DNA from: Candidatus Absconditabacterales bacterium
GTDB taxonomy: Bacteria; Patescibacteriota; Gracilibacteria; Absconditabacterales; Absconditicoccaceae
Assembly: GCA_937930555.1 (NCBI GenBank)
Contig: CALHCH010000015.1
Span: 1 to 42,834 of the forward strand
DNA: 42,834 nucleotides
Direction of reading: 5' to 3'
Below, in pieces: positions 30,501 through 39,692 of this stretch. The notes below the pieces were generated by a model that did not search any database, had not been told where the DNA came from, and worked only from the letters and a program-made list of their open reading frames with translations. Numbering within the stretch: the stretch's first letter is position 1; every line of letters starts with the position of its first letter. Made by a program: the position numbers and the translations under genes.

Positions 30501-31856
30501 GGTACAGTAAGTACAAGTAGAGCCATATCAAGGAGTACAAGCTCTTCCATTGCTAGATCAAGCATCGCACTGTTCTTGCGTGTCTTTTTTGCCATCACCA
30601 CATACTGCTCAATCTATCTCAACTTTTTTGCAAGTATTGCTACAGTATTCACAACTAGATCCATAAGTAGCGGTACAAGCTTTGCCATTCAATGAGCCAT
30701 TGTCACAAGTCTCTGATCAATTAATTTTGCCATCACCGCATACATCACCAGTAATTGTACCTATAGTACAGTCAGGCTTGCAGTACTCGCAGCTAGCACC
30801 ATATCCTGGAGCACAAAAATCATCGTCCATAGCATCATTTTTGTAGTTACATTTATTTGGTCATGCATTGTATCATGGCTCACCGCATACAGGAGGAATT
30901 GCATCATCCTCGCACTCACAAGGCATAGTAGTTATCATACTCCTTACAGCTATCATTCTCCAATATAGTTTAACTTCTATCTCATCACCACAGCTAGGTG
31001 TATTGCTTCACCAAGAACCGTTTACCATGTTTGGTGAGTTGGTAGTAGGATCATACACTCATTGGGCTATATAGGTATTTGTGGTTTTGTTCCAGATCTG
31101 AAATGGTGTCATCTCAGGGATAGAATGACCTAGATGCACAGATCGTCATTCACATGTAGCTGCATTGGTACACTGTGATCACATCCCAGCTCATCCTCAT
31201 TGTCCAAACAATCCGATACACTCACATCCATCTACCGTATACATATCATTGGCTGTGTCAGGATTGTTATCATCACAATACAGATTGGAAAAAGAGCGCA
31301 CCTCACATCCAGATCAAGTGTTTGGAATACATATACAACCAAAAGATCATCGGGTACCAACTATTCATCATTGATTACAAGCATCTCAAGGATTTTTTCT
31401 TGGAGAACCATCCATACAGGTATTCACATTTCATCAGCCTACAACTCAAGTAGGAGCGTGATGATTTAGTGTGTGAGCCATATCTCATCTATCGAATGAG
31501 TCTCATCAACTATCGTGTAGCTGCGGATTGACATCAATCAGTGATGCATCAGCACTAGCTATTTCATCTTCATTATTTGAAAATTCTTCTTGAAAGTTGG
31601 TAGTTTCATCTATTGGATTCTGAGTATCACTACGATTTTCAAGTTCGGCAGTGTTCATTATTCAGTCACGAGTCTCAGCATCCTCACCTGCTGCCATATC
31701 ACCATCATATGACTGAGTACCAAATCAGCCAGTCGACTCATCTACATCCGAAGACGAAAACATCGAATATCACAATCGGCCTATTGCTATCACGACAAAT
31801 AAGATAATCGAAAATAGTCGATGAACCGAATTTTTTGTTTGTAGTTGTGTTTTCAT
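27588..31856 (-). CDS. Giant Cys-rich surface protein B (Cys-rich repeats, TSP-like, DUF11, MopE, DUF4215, LPATG end)
   Basis: 1422 residues, ATG to TAA, one frame with many UGA-Gly. The N-terminal anchor is [20 protein letters not shown] then LGYSMF, followed by an acidic Ser/Asn/Asp linker. Then come many Cys-rich modules: repeats of VCGDGKxxxxEQCDxGSxNG (about 360-480), CDDNNxxTxNDxY segments, [17 protein letters not shown] repeats, two TSP-like repeats, one DUF11 repeat ([20 protein letters not shown]), MopE-like [18 protein letters not shown], and three DUF4215 repeats. The C-terminus is [20 protein letters not shown] and ends LFGVK, with UGA for both Gly of LPATGG. The last third is closely similar to protein A. 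Over 100 cysteines by eye. Exported and probably attached to the cell surface. Confidence 0.88.
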
Positions 31857-31897
31857 TTTTGTTGCATGAAGGAAATAAAAATACTCTTCATACATAT

Positions 31898-31926
31898 ATT
31901 ATATATACTATATTCATAATTGTCAA
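31898..31926 (-). promoter_or_regulatory. Consensus promoter of surface protein B
   Basis: On the minus strand TTGACA (31926-31921), exactly 17 bases, then TATAAT (31903-31898), 41 bases before the ATG at 31856. This is a perfect sigma70 consensus. Confidence 0.85.
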
Positions 31927-31952
31927 ATTATTATAGACTTTTTTTTTGCAAT

Positions 31953-31982
31953 AAAAAAATCAACTCTCTGGCGAGAGTTGAT
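31953..31982 (-). terminator. Terminator of the SufD-like gene
   Basis: ATCAACTCTC pairs perfectly with GAGAGTTGAT around TGGC, followed by a T-run on the minus strand, 30 bases past the stop at 32012. Confidence 0.85.
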
Positions 31983-32011
31983 GTAAGCCAATTACGAATC
32001 CATAATTCATT

Positions 32012-32668
32012 TTATGACAACAAATAGTCAATACTTTCTTTTTGTATCATCTCGACCTCATCGCCTGATATATCAGCAAATACCTGTTCCACATATCATC
32101 TAATCATCAACTCCTCTGCCTGAGACTTACTCAACCCCTTGGATCTCATATAAAATAGTTTCTGCGGGTCCAACTGCTGTATCCTACATCCGTGACTAGC
32201 AGAGACATCACTACTACGCACATCTAGCATAGGCAGTGTCTTGATCTGTATATCAGATCACAAGATTATGTTTTCTTCTAGGAGATGTCCTGAGATATGA
32301 GCACATCACTCGTGCAGATCTACTCATCCATCTACCTCACATACTGATCCATCCTGTAGCAGTGATACTAGATGTAGATCAGCCGTAGACTGATCGTGCA
32401 TCAGATGAGCATGAGCTCTGAGCTTGATATCACTACCCTGCTTGCATATCAGCAGACCCTTGACTAGTATCTGCGCTCACTCGCTAGCCGACTCTATCCT
32501 GAGATCTAGCTCCACTCACTCTCTCATCAGCACCAGATATGTCAGCTGAGCTCCAGTACCCACAGAGATCGTCTTGGTACCAGATCCAGCACTATACTGA
32601 TCTATCATTGTGAGCGATGCACCAGCATCTATATGGAGGTCATCGTATGTGTTTTTAAGTACAACCAT
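32012..32668 (-). CDS. SufB/SufD-family protein, short
   Basis: 218 residues, ATG to TAA, with UGA-Gly codons. The family forms the scaffold of the SUF iron-sulfur assembly complex. The conserved C-terminal part is clear: LPMLDVRSSDVSASHGCRIQ and QLDPQKLFYMRSKGLSKSQA, then EELMIRGYVEQVF. Upstream is the right-handed beta-helix region (IKLRAHAHLMHDQSTADLHL). It lacks the long N-terminal helical part of SufD (usually about 400 residues), so it is a core-only form. No sufC, sufS or sufU lies next to it. The stop of the GNAT gene is one base away from this start, so the two are co-transcribed. Confidence 0.8.
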
Positions 32669-32669
32669 T

Positions 32670-33173
32670 TTATCTTAAGGTGTAAAAATATTTAACTATT
32701 TTTAGTGAATATCATTTTCTTTCTCGCACATCTATATCATCAGTACGAATACATCACATTTTTTCATAAAATTTCCTAGATTGTTTGTTTTCATACAATC
32801 ATCGAAGGAAAAATGATGTGAAATCTCTTTCTTTAAAATCTTGCACCAGATGATTAAATAATACAGATCAAATTCATGTTGACTGAACTGAAGGATCAAC
32901 ATATATTGCACCTAACTCTGGTACATCTATATGGGCAGTCAATATTCACAGTATTTTTCAGTATTTATTGATTGCTTTCCATGCAATTTTAGTTCAAGCA
33001 GTCATTTCATCTAGAATAGATCTAATACTATCTAATTTTCTTTGGCATCATTGGTCTTTTTTGATAGCATCAGGCACCAAGCTAGATGGCAAGGCGTTCC
33101 AGCTGCTTGCTCGGAGTGTTGCACACTCTTCAGCGTCAGAATCTTTTATGATACGGATTTCAATATATCACAT
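32670..33173 (-). CDS. GNAT-family N-acetyltransferase
   Basis: 167 residues, ATG to TAA. The second codon is UGA, so the gene is invisible in the standard code. The GNAT core is seen as IEIRIIKDSDAEECATLRAS at the start, LGAIYVDPSVQSTGIGSVLF (motif A, acetyl-CoA pyrophosphate binding, about 97-116) and YENKQSRKFYEKMGC (motif B, about 131-145). It transfers acetyl from acetyl-CoA to an amine; the substrate is unknown. It is tightly coupled to the SufD-like gene downstream and lies just after the duplicated pheT end and the toxin-antitoxin pair. It may belong to the same acquired unit. Confidence 0.82.
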
Positions 33174-33193
33174 ATTGATAATTGCATATGTAA

Positions 33194-33258
33194 ATCTACC
33201 TCAGCTCACCACCCACACCCTTCACATTTTCGATAGCATTATCCATCACAACATTGAT
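33194..33258 (-). repeat. Second copy of the pheT 3' end
   Basis: 65 bases that match 33863-33927 with seven differences. On the minus strand it would encode [20 protein letters not shown] and stop, against [20 protein letters not shown] in pheT. Most differences are at third codon positions. It starts directly after the toxin stop codon. Confidence 0.85.
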
Positions 33259-33486
33259 CTACTTTTTATATACATCACCCCTAGATCGCATCCTATGTAT
33301 GGATACCTTTCAGTTATCATTCATTTCAAATAATATCCTCAGATCTCATACTCTGCATCTGTATCGATCATCTTTTCATTGCATCCTTACGATATCATAT
33401 CATTCCCATTTTTTATTCAATATATCGTCAATGATCCTCTTACATCTTTCTTGTTGCTTGGGAGACAGTTTAAGCAGGCACTTCAT
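33259..33486 (-). CDS. relE: RelE/ParE-family toxin
   Basis: 75 residues, ATG to TAG, with four of five Gly as UGA. KLSPKQQERCKRIIDDIL, YDIVRMQGKDDRYRCRVGDL, RILFEMNDNGKVSIHRMRSR and GDVYKK match the RelE fold (usual L-x-G-x-x-x-yRvRvGdyRilye-x3-x-v-i-I-xRgdvYk). RelE toxins cut mRNA in the ribosome A site. ParE toxins act on gyrase instead, and the subfamily cannot be fixed by eye. The basic residues of the RCRVGDLR and HRMRSR strands are kept. It overlaps the antitoxin stop by 17 bases, which indicates coupled translation. Confidence 0.85.
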
Positions 33487-33751
33487 CCATTGCTCCATGC
33501 TGTGCTAGTTGAGTATCTAAAAACTTCACTACCTCTCTCGCATCCACTCACTCAAAATCTATCATATCCTTGTCATTATACCACTCCATATGTGTATCAT
33601 CTACATCTAGAGCAAATGTTACTTTCTTGTTACGCACAAAATCATTGATCCACATATTGATCAATGTGCTGAGTGAGACTCACAGCTCTGATGCCAATGC
33701 TTGAGCTTTGGTCTTTTTTTCGTCAGGTATTCTTGCTGTGATAGTAGCCAT
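33470..33751 (-). CDS. relB: RelB/DinJ-type ribbon-helix-helix antitoxin
   Basis: 93 residues, ATG to TAA. The N-terminus MATITARIPDEKKTKAQALA then SELGVSLSTLINMWINDFVR is a ribbon-helix-helix DNA-binding domain as in RelB/DinJ. The C-terminal acidic part (MIDFEGVDAREVVKFLDTQL) would wrap the toxin. It should repress its own operon. An inverted repeat GTGTTAC/GTAACAC lies immediately before its start. It is upstream of, and overlaps, the toxin gene. Confidence 0.85.
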
Positions 33752-33752
33752 A

Positions 33753-33780
33753 GTGTTACATACATATACTAAAGTAACAC
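33753..33780. promoter_or_regulatory. Probable operator of the toxin-antitoxin operon
   Basis: GTGTTAC (33753-33759) and GTAACAC (33774-33780) form a perfect 7-base inverted repeat with a 14-base A/T-rich centre, ending one base before the antitoxin ATG. This spacing suits binding of RelB dimers. Confidence 0.55.
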
Positions 33781-33862
33781 AATAGTATATATTTGTACAA
33801 CAAATGCAAATTTTTGCAACCCAACACATATAACAATTCTCGTATCTTCTGATTCATTCTAT

Positions 33863-33927
33863 ATCTACCTCAACTCACCGCCCACACCCTTCACATTTTC
33901 TATAGCTTTATCCATTACAGTATTGAT
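33863..33927 (-). repeat. pheT 3' end, first copy
   Basis: The last 21 codons or so of pheT with its stop. It is the intact partner of the copy at 33194-33258, in direct orientation, with about 600 bases holding the toxin-antitoxin genes between them. Confidence 0.85.
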
Positions 33928-36420
33928 ATCTTCTGTCTGGAGTTCATTGTCTCATACGATCTTGAGTCTTAGGGCAATAGACTTTTTGCCTGCTGGGAGA
34001 TGCTCACCACCATATATATCAAACACTTCTACATCTTTTACTTCCTTGATCTTGAGTATCGCGTCGGATATAGAGCCATATCATTGGTCTGTATCTAGCA
34101 CGAAGTTGAGATCTCTGGTCACAATCTGATCTTGGAGTGTCTCGTAAGAACTCATCCCTCTGGTTCACTTTTTTTGTGAGAGTGAGATGTCTAGCAGGGT
34201 CGTGAGATCTAGCTGTGCTATCACCACTTGCGATCAGTCTGGTAGCTTGAGCTGCTGAGCGTAGTATGGGTGGAGCGTCTGTAGATGTCATATGATCTTA
34301 CCATTGAGCTTGATCTCAGCCTGCTGACGAGGGTGAAATACCTTTTCCTCAGTAGGTATATATTGCAGCTTACCTTTGGCTCATATGGTAGTCAGGATGT
34401 TTTGGATGATGGATTTGGACTCTAGGAGACTATTGTCATCGAGAGTACTCGGCGATTTTTGATATATACCAAAACAAATTCTCTCCTGCTCCATAGATTC
34501 CAATTCTTTGGCCCATACATTGCCGATATCACATATCTTGATCGCATCAAAAAACGGTGCGTTTTTTTCTATCACTTCCAGCAGTGATCAGATCATAGTA
34601 GGTCTTAGGTATTTTCGTTCTGGATTGAGTCCGTTGGTCATCTCGTAGAGACTAGATGTATCGATGCCTAGCATATCTATCCATCTACTGCGTATCCACG
34701 GATACGTCTCCATCTGCACAAAACGCATCTTCTGTATCATCAGCTCCTCCAGCGATCTCCTCATCTGCACTTGTGGCGTATATGGTACATAGCCACTCGC
34801 ATCGGTATGTACCAGACTCGGTATCGTCTCAAATCACTGTATCCTGGCTATCTCCTCTACGATACATGCCTCAGTCTCTAGGTCATCAGGCGATCTTCGA
34901 CCTGGTATTACAATAGTCGTAGTCTCATCTGACGTACTCCCTCTCCTAGCGGAGCGATTGGGAGAGGGCTGGGGTGAGGGCAAAATATCACATCACAAAG
35001 ATCACAAAATCTGTTGACCCTCACTCTGGATGTCAGATCAGATCATACCTGATACTCTCTCTCGAGAGATATCTATGGCTTTCAATACAGTATCTACATC
35101 TTTGGATGTATAGATTGATACTCACGTTGGAGTACATGCTTGCTGTTGTTCGATAGTATCTACAAATACTTTTGTCGCGATTATTGACCACAATGGGTTG
35201 ATTGTTTTTTCAAATCTCAGCTCTGCATCGGTCCTAAGACCAAGTCTGGTGCCTGTCTTCCTCACTTGTACTGGATCGAAGTTTGCTACCTCTACCAATA
35301 TATTCTTGGTGCTCTCATCTATGCCTGAAGTATTGGATCAGACGATACCTGCTAGAGCGCAGATCTTGGTATGGTCAGCGATCACGATATCGTCTGGAGT
35401 CAGCTCATGTTCCTTGTCAAACAAATCCACGAAACGCTCGCCTTCTTTTGCTTGTCTGATGATAAGACCTCACTCTATCTTGTCAGCATCAAAAAAATGT
35501 ACCGGCTGTCCTGTACGATACATAAACACATTGGAATAATCCACCCAATTGGATCTTGATTGGAGTCATAGCTCGATCATCTGGAGTCTAGTGCGCAGAT
35601 CAGCATCTGCTCGTGAGATATCCTGGAGCAATATCGTATTGTAGGTCAGTACCTTGTCCGACTCTATCTGTACATCCATACTATGGCTATCTAGTCACGC
35701 TAGATCTGTGATCACCGTATCAGGCGATGTACCGTGTGCAAATATATCTTCAAGCTCCTTGCTTCCTGTCACTTGTCACTTGTCACTATCTAGCATCGTC
35801 TTCAATTCTACTGCCAAGCCAAAATGTCCAAACATATCAGGTCTATGCGTGATGGTTTTGTTTTCTACATCCAGTGATCGAGTATTAAGTCGTGGGTATT
35901 TATTGCCCAATCAAGTACCTATATCCTTCTCAGTTATATCATCAAAATCTCGCACAGTCTCTATCTCTCATTTTGCTATCTCAGCTGCCTTATCGGTTTT
36001 TTGGAGTGCCCAGATCCATTTTTCATCTAGATCTTCTGCTATACCTAGCTCTTCTTTGCTACATATCATACCATTACTGTCTTCTCATCTCAGCTCTCTA
36101 GGCTCTATCGTGAGACCTATCGCTGGCAGATGACATCCAGGCAATGCAACAACCACAAAAATCCCTGCTCTCACGTTGGTCGCACCACAGCAGATCTGAT
36201 AGCTCCCTCTCGCACCACAGTCCACCTGACACACAGTGAGCTTGTCAGCATCTGGATGATCTCTGGTCTCAGTGACGAGTCATATCACCATATCATCAGG
36301 GATATGTCTCTGGGTGACTTCCTCCACCTCACAGACCTTAAGCGTGAGCATATCTCACAGCTTATGCGGATCCACTTCAGTGTCTAGATAGGTGTTTAGG
36401 AGTGATTTGGTATATAGCAT
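33865..36420 (-). CDS. pheT: Phenylalanyl-tRNA synthetase beta subunit
   Basis: 851 residues, ATG to TAG, full-length. With PheS it charges tRNA-Phe. The N-terminal EMAP-type tRNA-binding domain is seen at about 40-150 ([32 protein letters not shown]). Then come the B3/B4 editing region ([31 protein letters not shown]), the B5 domain, the catalytic-like core ([29 protein letters not shown]) and the C-terminal FDX-ACB anticodon-binding domain ([16 protein letters not shown] ending GVGGELR). A palindromic repeat is inserted in frame at about residues 480-495. A 7-base tandem repeat lies at 35768-35786. UGA-Gly is present throughout. Its 3' end is duplicated beyond a toxin-antitoxin module. No pheS is in the window. 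Confidence 0.92.
34936..34981. repeat. Palindromic repeat inserted in frame within pheT
   Basis: CTCCCTCTCC...GGGAGAGGG with GGGGTGAGGG beyond it is a familiar dispersed intergenic palindrome. Here it is read as [15 protein letters not shown] inside PheT, between a normal B5-region segment and [20 protein letters not shown]. The frame is kept. Confidence 0.7.
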
Positions 36421-36505
36421 ATGTCAAAAGTATATAGAATATAGAATAGTATATATGTATGTAAGTTGCATATAAAAACCACTCCTAGTCTCAAAAAAGA
36501 TATAC

Positions 36506-36541
36506 AAAAAGCCCATATCAAATTTGAGAGATGGGCTTTTA
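36506..36541 (-). terminator. Terminator of the small lipoprotein gene
   Basis: AAAAAGCCCAT pairs with ATGGGCTTTT on either side of a short A/T-rich loop, 20 bases past the stop at 36561. Confidence 0.8.
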
Positions 36542-36560
36542 CTGGATAAAAAATCCGATG

Positions 36561-36962
36561 TTAGAAATATCCTTCTAACGAATGATGTTTTGATATTGAC
36601 TCAAGACGGTCTTCATTTAAGTAACTATAAATTGGTTTCATTTCTGTGCCACTGTATCCAATACTTTGATTACTACCATTTATTGATACGATTCCAAGAG
36701 CATTCAGTTCTACTCTAGATTTGCCTTCTCTTACAAGTAATTCACTAATTACAAAAGAACATATTACGTCATTATAGGGAAATACATATTCCTTCTTTGT
36801 GACATTCTCTAGACAAGACTGTTTTACAAATTCGTAGTTTCCGTTTTCAATTTCATTAGTTACAGTTTTCAAGATTTCAGCTCTCTTGTCGAGCTTTACA
36901 TCAAACAAATTACAGCTAAAAAATAAGACAGCTAAAACCATCATAATAATTACTCTTTTCAT
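36561..36962 (-). CDS. Small lipoprotein, UGA-free
   Basis: 133 residues, ATG to TAA. The signal MKRVIIMMVLAVLFFSCNLF has a lipobox-like LFFSC (Cys17), so it is probably a lipoprotein. The mature part (RAEILKTVTNEIENGNYEFV, KKEYVFPYNDVICSFVISEL) is not recognised. All seven Gly codons are GGN. Like the other members of the UGA-avoiding set it is a single gene with an A-rich leader (TTTTTATAAAA before ATG) and its own terminator. Confidence 0.65.
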   Translation of the reverse strand: MKRVIIMMVLAVLFFSCNLFDVKLDKRAEILKTVTNEIENGNYEFVKQSCLENVTKKEYVFPYNDVICSFVISELLVREGKSRVELNALGIVSINGSNQSIGYSGTEMKPIYSYLNEDRLESISKHHSLEGYF

Positions 36963-37117
36963 TTTTATAAAAATTTAATGATCAAATATTTTTTTATTTT
37001 GATACCATATATACATATTTAAAAGACTAAAGTCAAGTACACACCCTAGAAAACCCGTACAAAATACATAAAGTACAACAGACTAACTAGTCAAATTCAT
37101 CTAATATATCCAAACTC

Positions 37118-38134
37118 ATGAATATATGCACCATATGAGGAGGTACAGCTCAGGCTGGACTGCTCCAGATACTCGCGACACATCTAGATATCAGCTCCCT
37201 CACAGGGATAGTATGTACCACCGACAATGGCGGCTCGAGCAGGATCGTGAGAGACTCACTAGAGATGCCATCTCCAGGCGATGTCCGCAACTGTCTCAAC
37301 CATATATCAGACACAGACTCTACGCTGGGCTCTTTGCTCAATTATAGATTTGAGGATGGGGAGCTGAGCGGTACGCACCTAGGCAATCTCATCATATGAG
37401 CACTGACTCAGATGCACGGATCTCTGGAGGCAGCGGTCAGCAAGCTCTCCTGAGATATGGATCTGGTACCCACCATCCTCCCTGTCAGCAATACCTCTAC
37501 CAATATATGTGCCACCCTCACCGATGGGTCACACGTAGTAGGTGAGCGAAACATCATCAAAAGAAAAAATCGTAGTGCGATCGAGTCGTTCCACTTGGAA
37601 GATGATCAGGCGACTGTACTCCCAGCAGTGACTCAGGCGATAGCACATAGCGACTATATCATTATATGCCCTGGAGTACTAGGTACTGCCATCATTAGCA
37701 CACTACTCCACGACTGACTACACCAAGCCATCGCAGACAATCCAGACGCGAAGATCATCTATTTTTGCAATATATTTACGTATGCGAGTCAGACAGATGG
37801 ACGATCGGTGAGTGATCATGTGCGCTGTCTGGAGTCGTATCTCCCTAGATCAGTAGATCACCTCATAGTAAATACCGATGAGTCCTCTCCAGATCTCATC
37901 GAGTACTATGGTCATAGAAATCACCATATGGTCACACTAGATCTAGACAATATATCAGATGATACACGTATCCGAGATGGATATTTTATCCAGTATGTAG
38001 ATGCCGCGTCCATACAGTGACTAGAACGCGCATCCAACAAAAAACAACATGTCTGAACACATGTTGTCCGTCCTGATAGCGAGAAAGTACTTGATGTAAT
38101 GAGTAGGATTTTTGGAACATCACAAACTTCTTAG
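37118..38134 (+). CDS. YvcK/CofD-family protein (gluconeogenesis factor type)
   Basis: 338 residues, ATG to TAG. The family binds UDP-sugars in YvcK, which supports cell shape and growth on gluconeogenic carbon. CofD members transfer lactyl-phosphate in coenzyme F420 synthesis. Motifs are ICTIGGGTAQAGLLQIL at the N-terminus, VCTTDNGGSSRIVRDSL (about 33-49), PGDVRNCL, LNYRF and THLGNLIIGALTQ (about 86-98), and CPGVLGTAIISTLLHDG (about 191-207). These favour YvcK over CofD, and no F420 genes are near. The first glycine of GGGT is UGA. It may link to the sugar-phosphate enzymes downstream on the opposite strand, but that is an inference. Confidence 0.85.
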
Positions 38135-38139
38135 GAGAT

Positions 38140-38223
38140 TGTCATCTCGACTGAAGCGAAGCGAAATGGAGAGATCTTTGGTCTACGCATCACGCTACGC
38201 GAGATACTCCGCTCAAGATGACG
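38140..38223. repeat. GTCATCTCGAC-type dispersed repeat
   Basis: TGTCATCTCGACTGAAGCG at one end and CCGCTCAAGATGACGA at the other form imperfect inverted ends around an AGAGATCT core. It lies between the convergent YvcK and phosphomannomutase genes and may serve as a terminator. Confidence 0.55.
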
Positions 38224-38229
38224 ACTAAA

Positions 38230-39684
38230 CTACACCAACGAGTGGATCTGATCAGAAAGCGATGCTGCTAGATCATCATTTTCTGCTTCGATCACGAGCT
38301 TGAGTACCGGTTCAGTATTGGATGGTCTGAGCACAAACCATCGCTGATCGTCGTATATGCCTACACCATCGGTAGTATCTATAGTATATCACTTAGACTT
38401 ATAATGAGCGATTACATTGGAGAGTGAAGTTGCGGTGTCTTGAACCTTTATTTTTTGCATTGGGAGCTTGGTGTATATCAGGTATGGCTGAGCTAGATCA
38501 GCGAGAGACTGCTGAGTGGACTCCATCTCTCACAGCACATGGTACAATGCCAGTAGAGGAAACTCAAATCCTCACACTTCAGGAAAAAATAAATGTCCAC
38601 TATTTTCTCCACCAAATATTGCTCATTCATTTTCCATGAGTTTTTTGACATGTGTATGTCAGACTCTGCATTTGAGTGGAGTGCCTCAGAGTGAGGATAT
38701 CTTGTCTATCACCGTACGAGAAGTAAATACATCGTGCACGACGATAAGAACATCATGAGTTTCGGTGATTTTTGTGTTTTTGAGTATATCGGAAGCGATA
38801 ATACCAGTCACTATATCTCACTCGATGATCTGCCCCGTATGATCTACAAATCCCAGTCTATCTCCATCACCATCAAACATAATACCCAGATCAGCTCACT
38901 GACTCCTGACCTCAGCTATAAGCATCTCGTAGTCATGTGGCACCTGCGTGTCGCTTTGATGGAGTGAGTAATTGGTGTCGGCTTTGTTGCATATGGTGAT
39001 GATCTCTAGCTGTATATTAGCTGCTATTTTTTTTAGCAACTCTTGCTCGTAAGCCACAGATGCTCAAGTAGAAAAATCCACCACAATCTTGTAGGATCCA
39101 CTGAGTGAGTCATACTTGCTCAGCAGCAGCTGATCTAGGGCAGATAATTTTTGCTGGACTAGAGAGTGTGATGCAGAATTATTTGCATCAGTAATAAGAC
39201 TTGAGATCTCATCTGGAGAGAGCACTGGAGCTGGTATATACTCTGATATCATATCCTGGAGCTGAGCTGAGGGGATGAGTTGTCAAGTACGATCTACGAT
39301 CTTGAGACCTACATACTCAGGTGGATTGTGAGAAGCAGTAAACACCACTCACACATCAAAATTATCCTTGGCTATATAGTATAGATACGAGGAGCTACAT
39401 ACTCATCGCATCTGCTCCTGATCTCACATATGTTGCACTGGAAGCCCTATGTTGGTATACTGTGAGATACCAGATTCTTGTAGTCCAGTCACAAAATATG
39501 CTATCAGCTCGTTGTTGGCTTGTCTCACATCGCTAGCAAATACCGCACGAGCATCAGCCCCAATGCTAGACATCAGATGAGCACCTATTCCTCTCCCGAG
39601 ATTGTATGCAAAATCATTATCCAAAGGATCTTGGTATATGCTCCTGATATCATAAGACTTGAAACAAGAATCGTAGTTTTTCAT
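38230..39684 (-). CDS. Phosphomannomutase/phosphoglucomutase
   Basis: 484 residues, ATG to TAG, usual length. It interconverts hexose 6- and 1-phosphates for nucleotide-sugar synthesis. Motifs in order: FKSYDIRSIY (start), FTASHNPPEYVGLKI with the phospho-serine in TASHNP (about residues 118-123), metal-binding FDGDGDRLGF (about 254-263), sugar-specificity GGENSGHLFF (GEMSGH in most enzymes; Met to Asn here) and phosphate-binding LRPSNTEPVLKLVIEA at the C-terminus. UGA-Gly codons are present. The organism likely uses it for surface glycans together with the WecA-like enzyme. The GENSGH variant makes mannose versus glucose preference uncertain. Confidence 0.9.
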
Positions 39685-39692
39685 AGATAGTA

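Noticed and set aside
35768-35786. Three copies of a 7-base unit (GTCACTT) in pheT.
   Set aside because: It is short, in frame with the gene over its length and can arise by slippage. Not enough to call a functional element.
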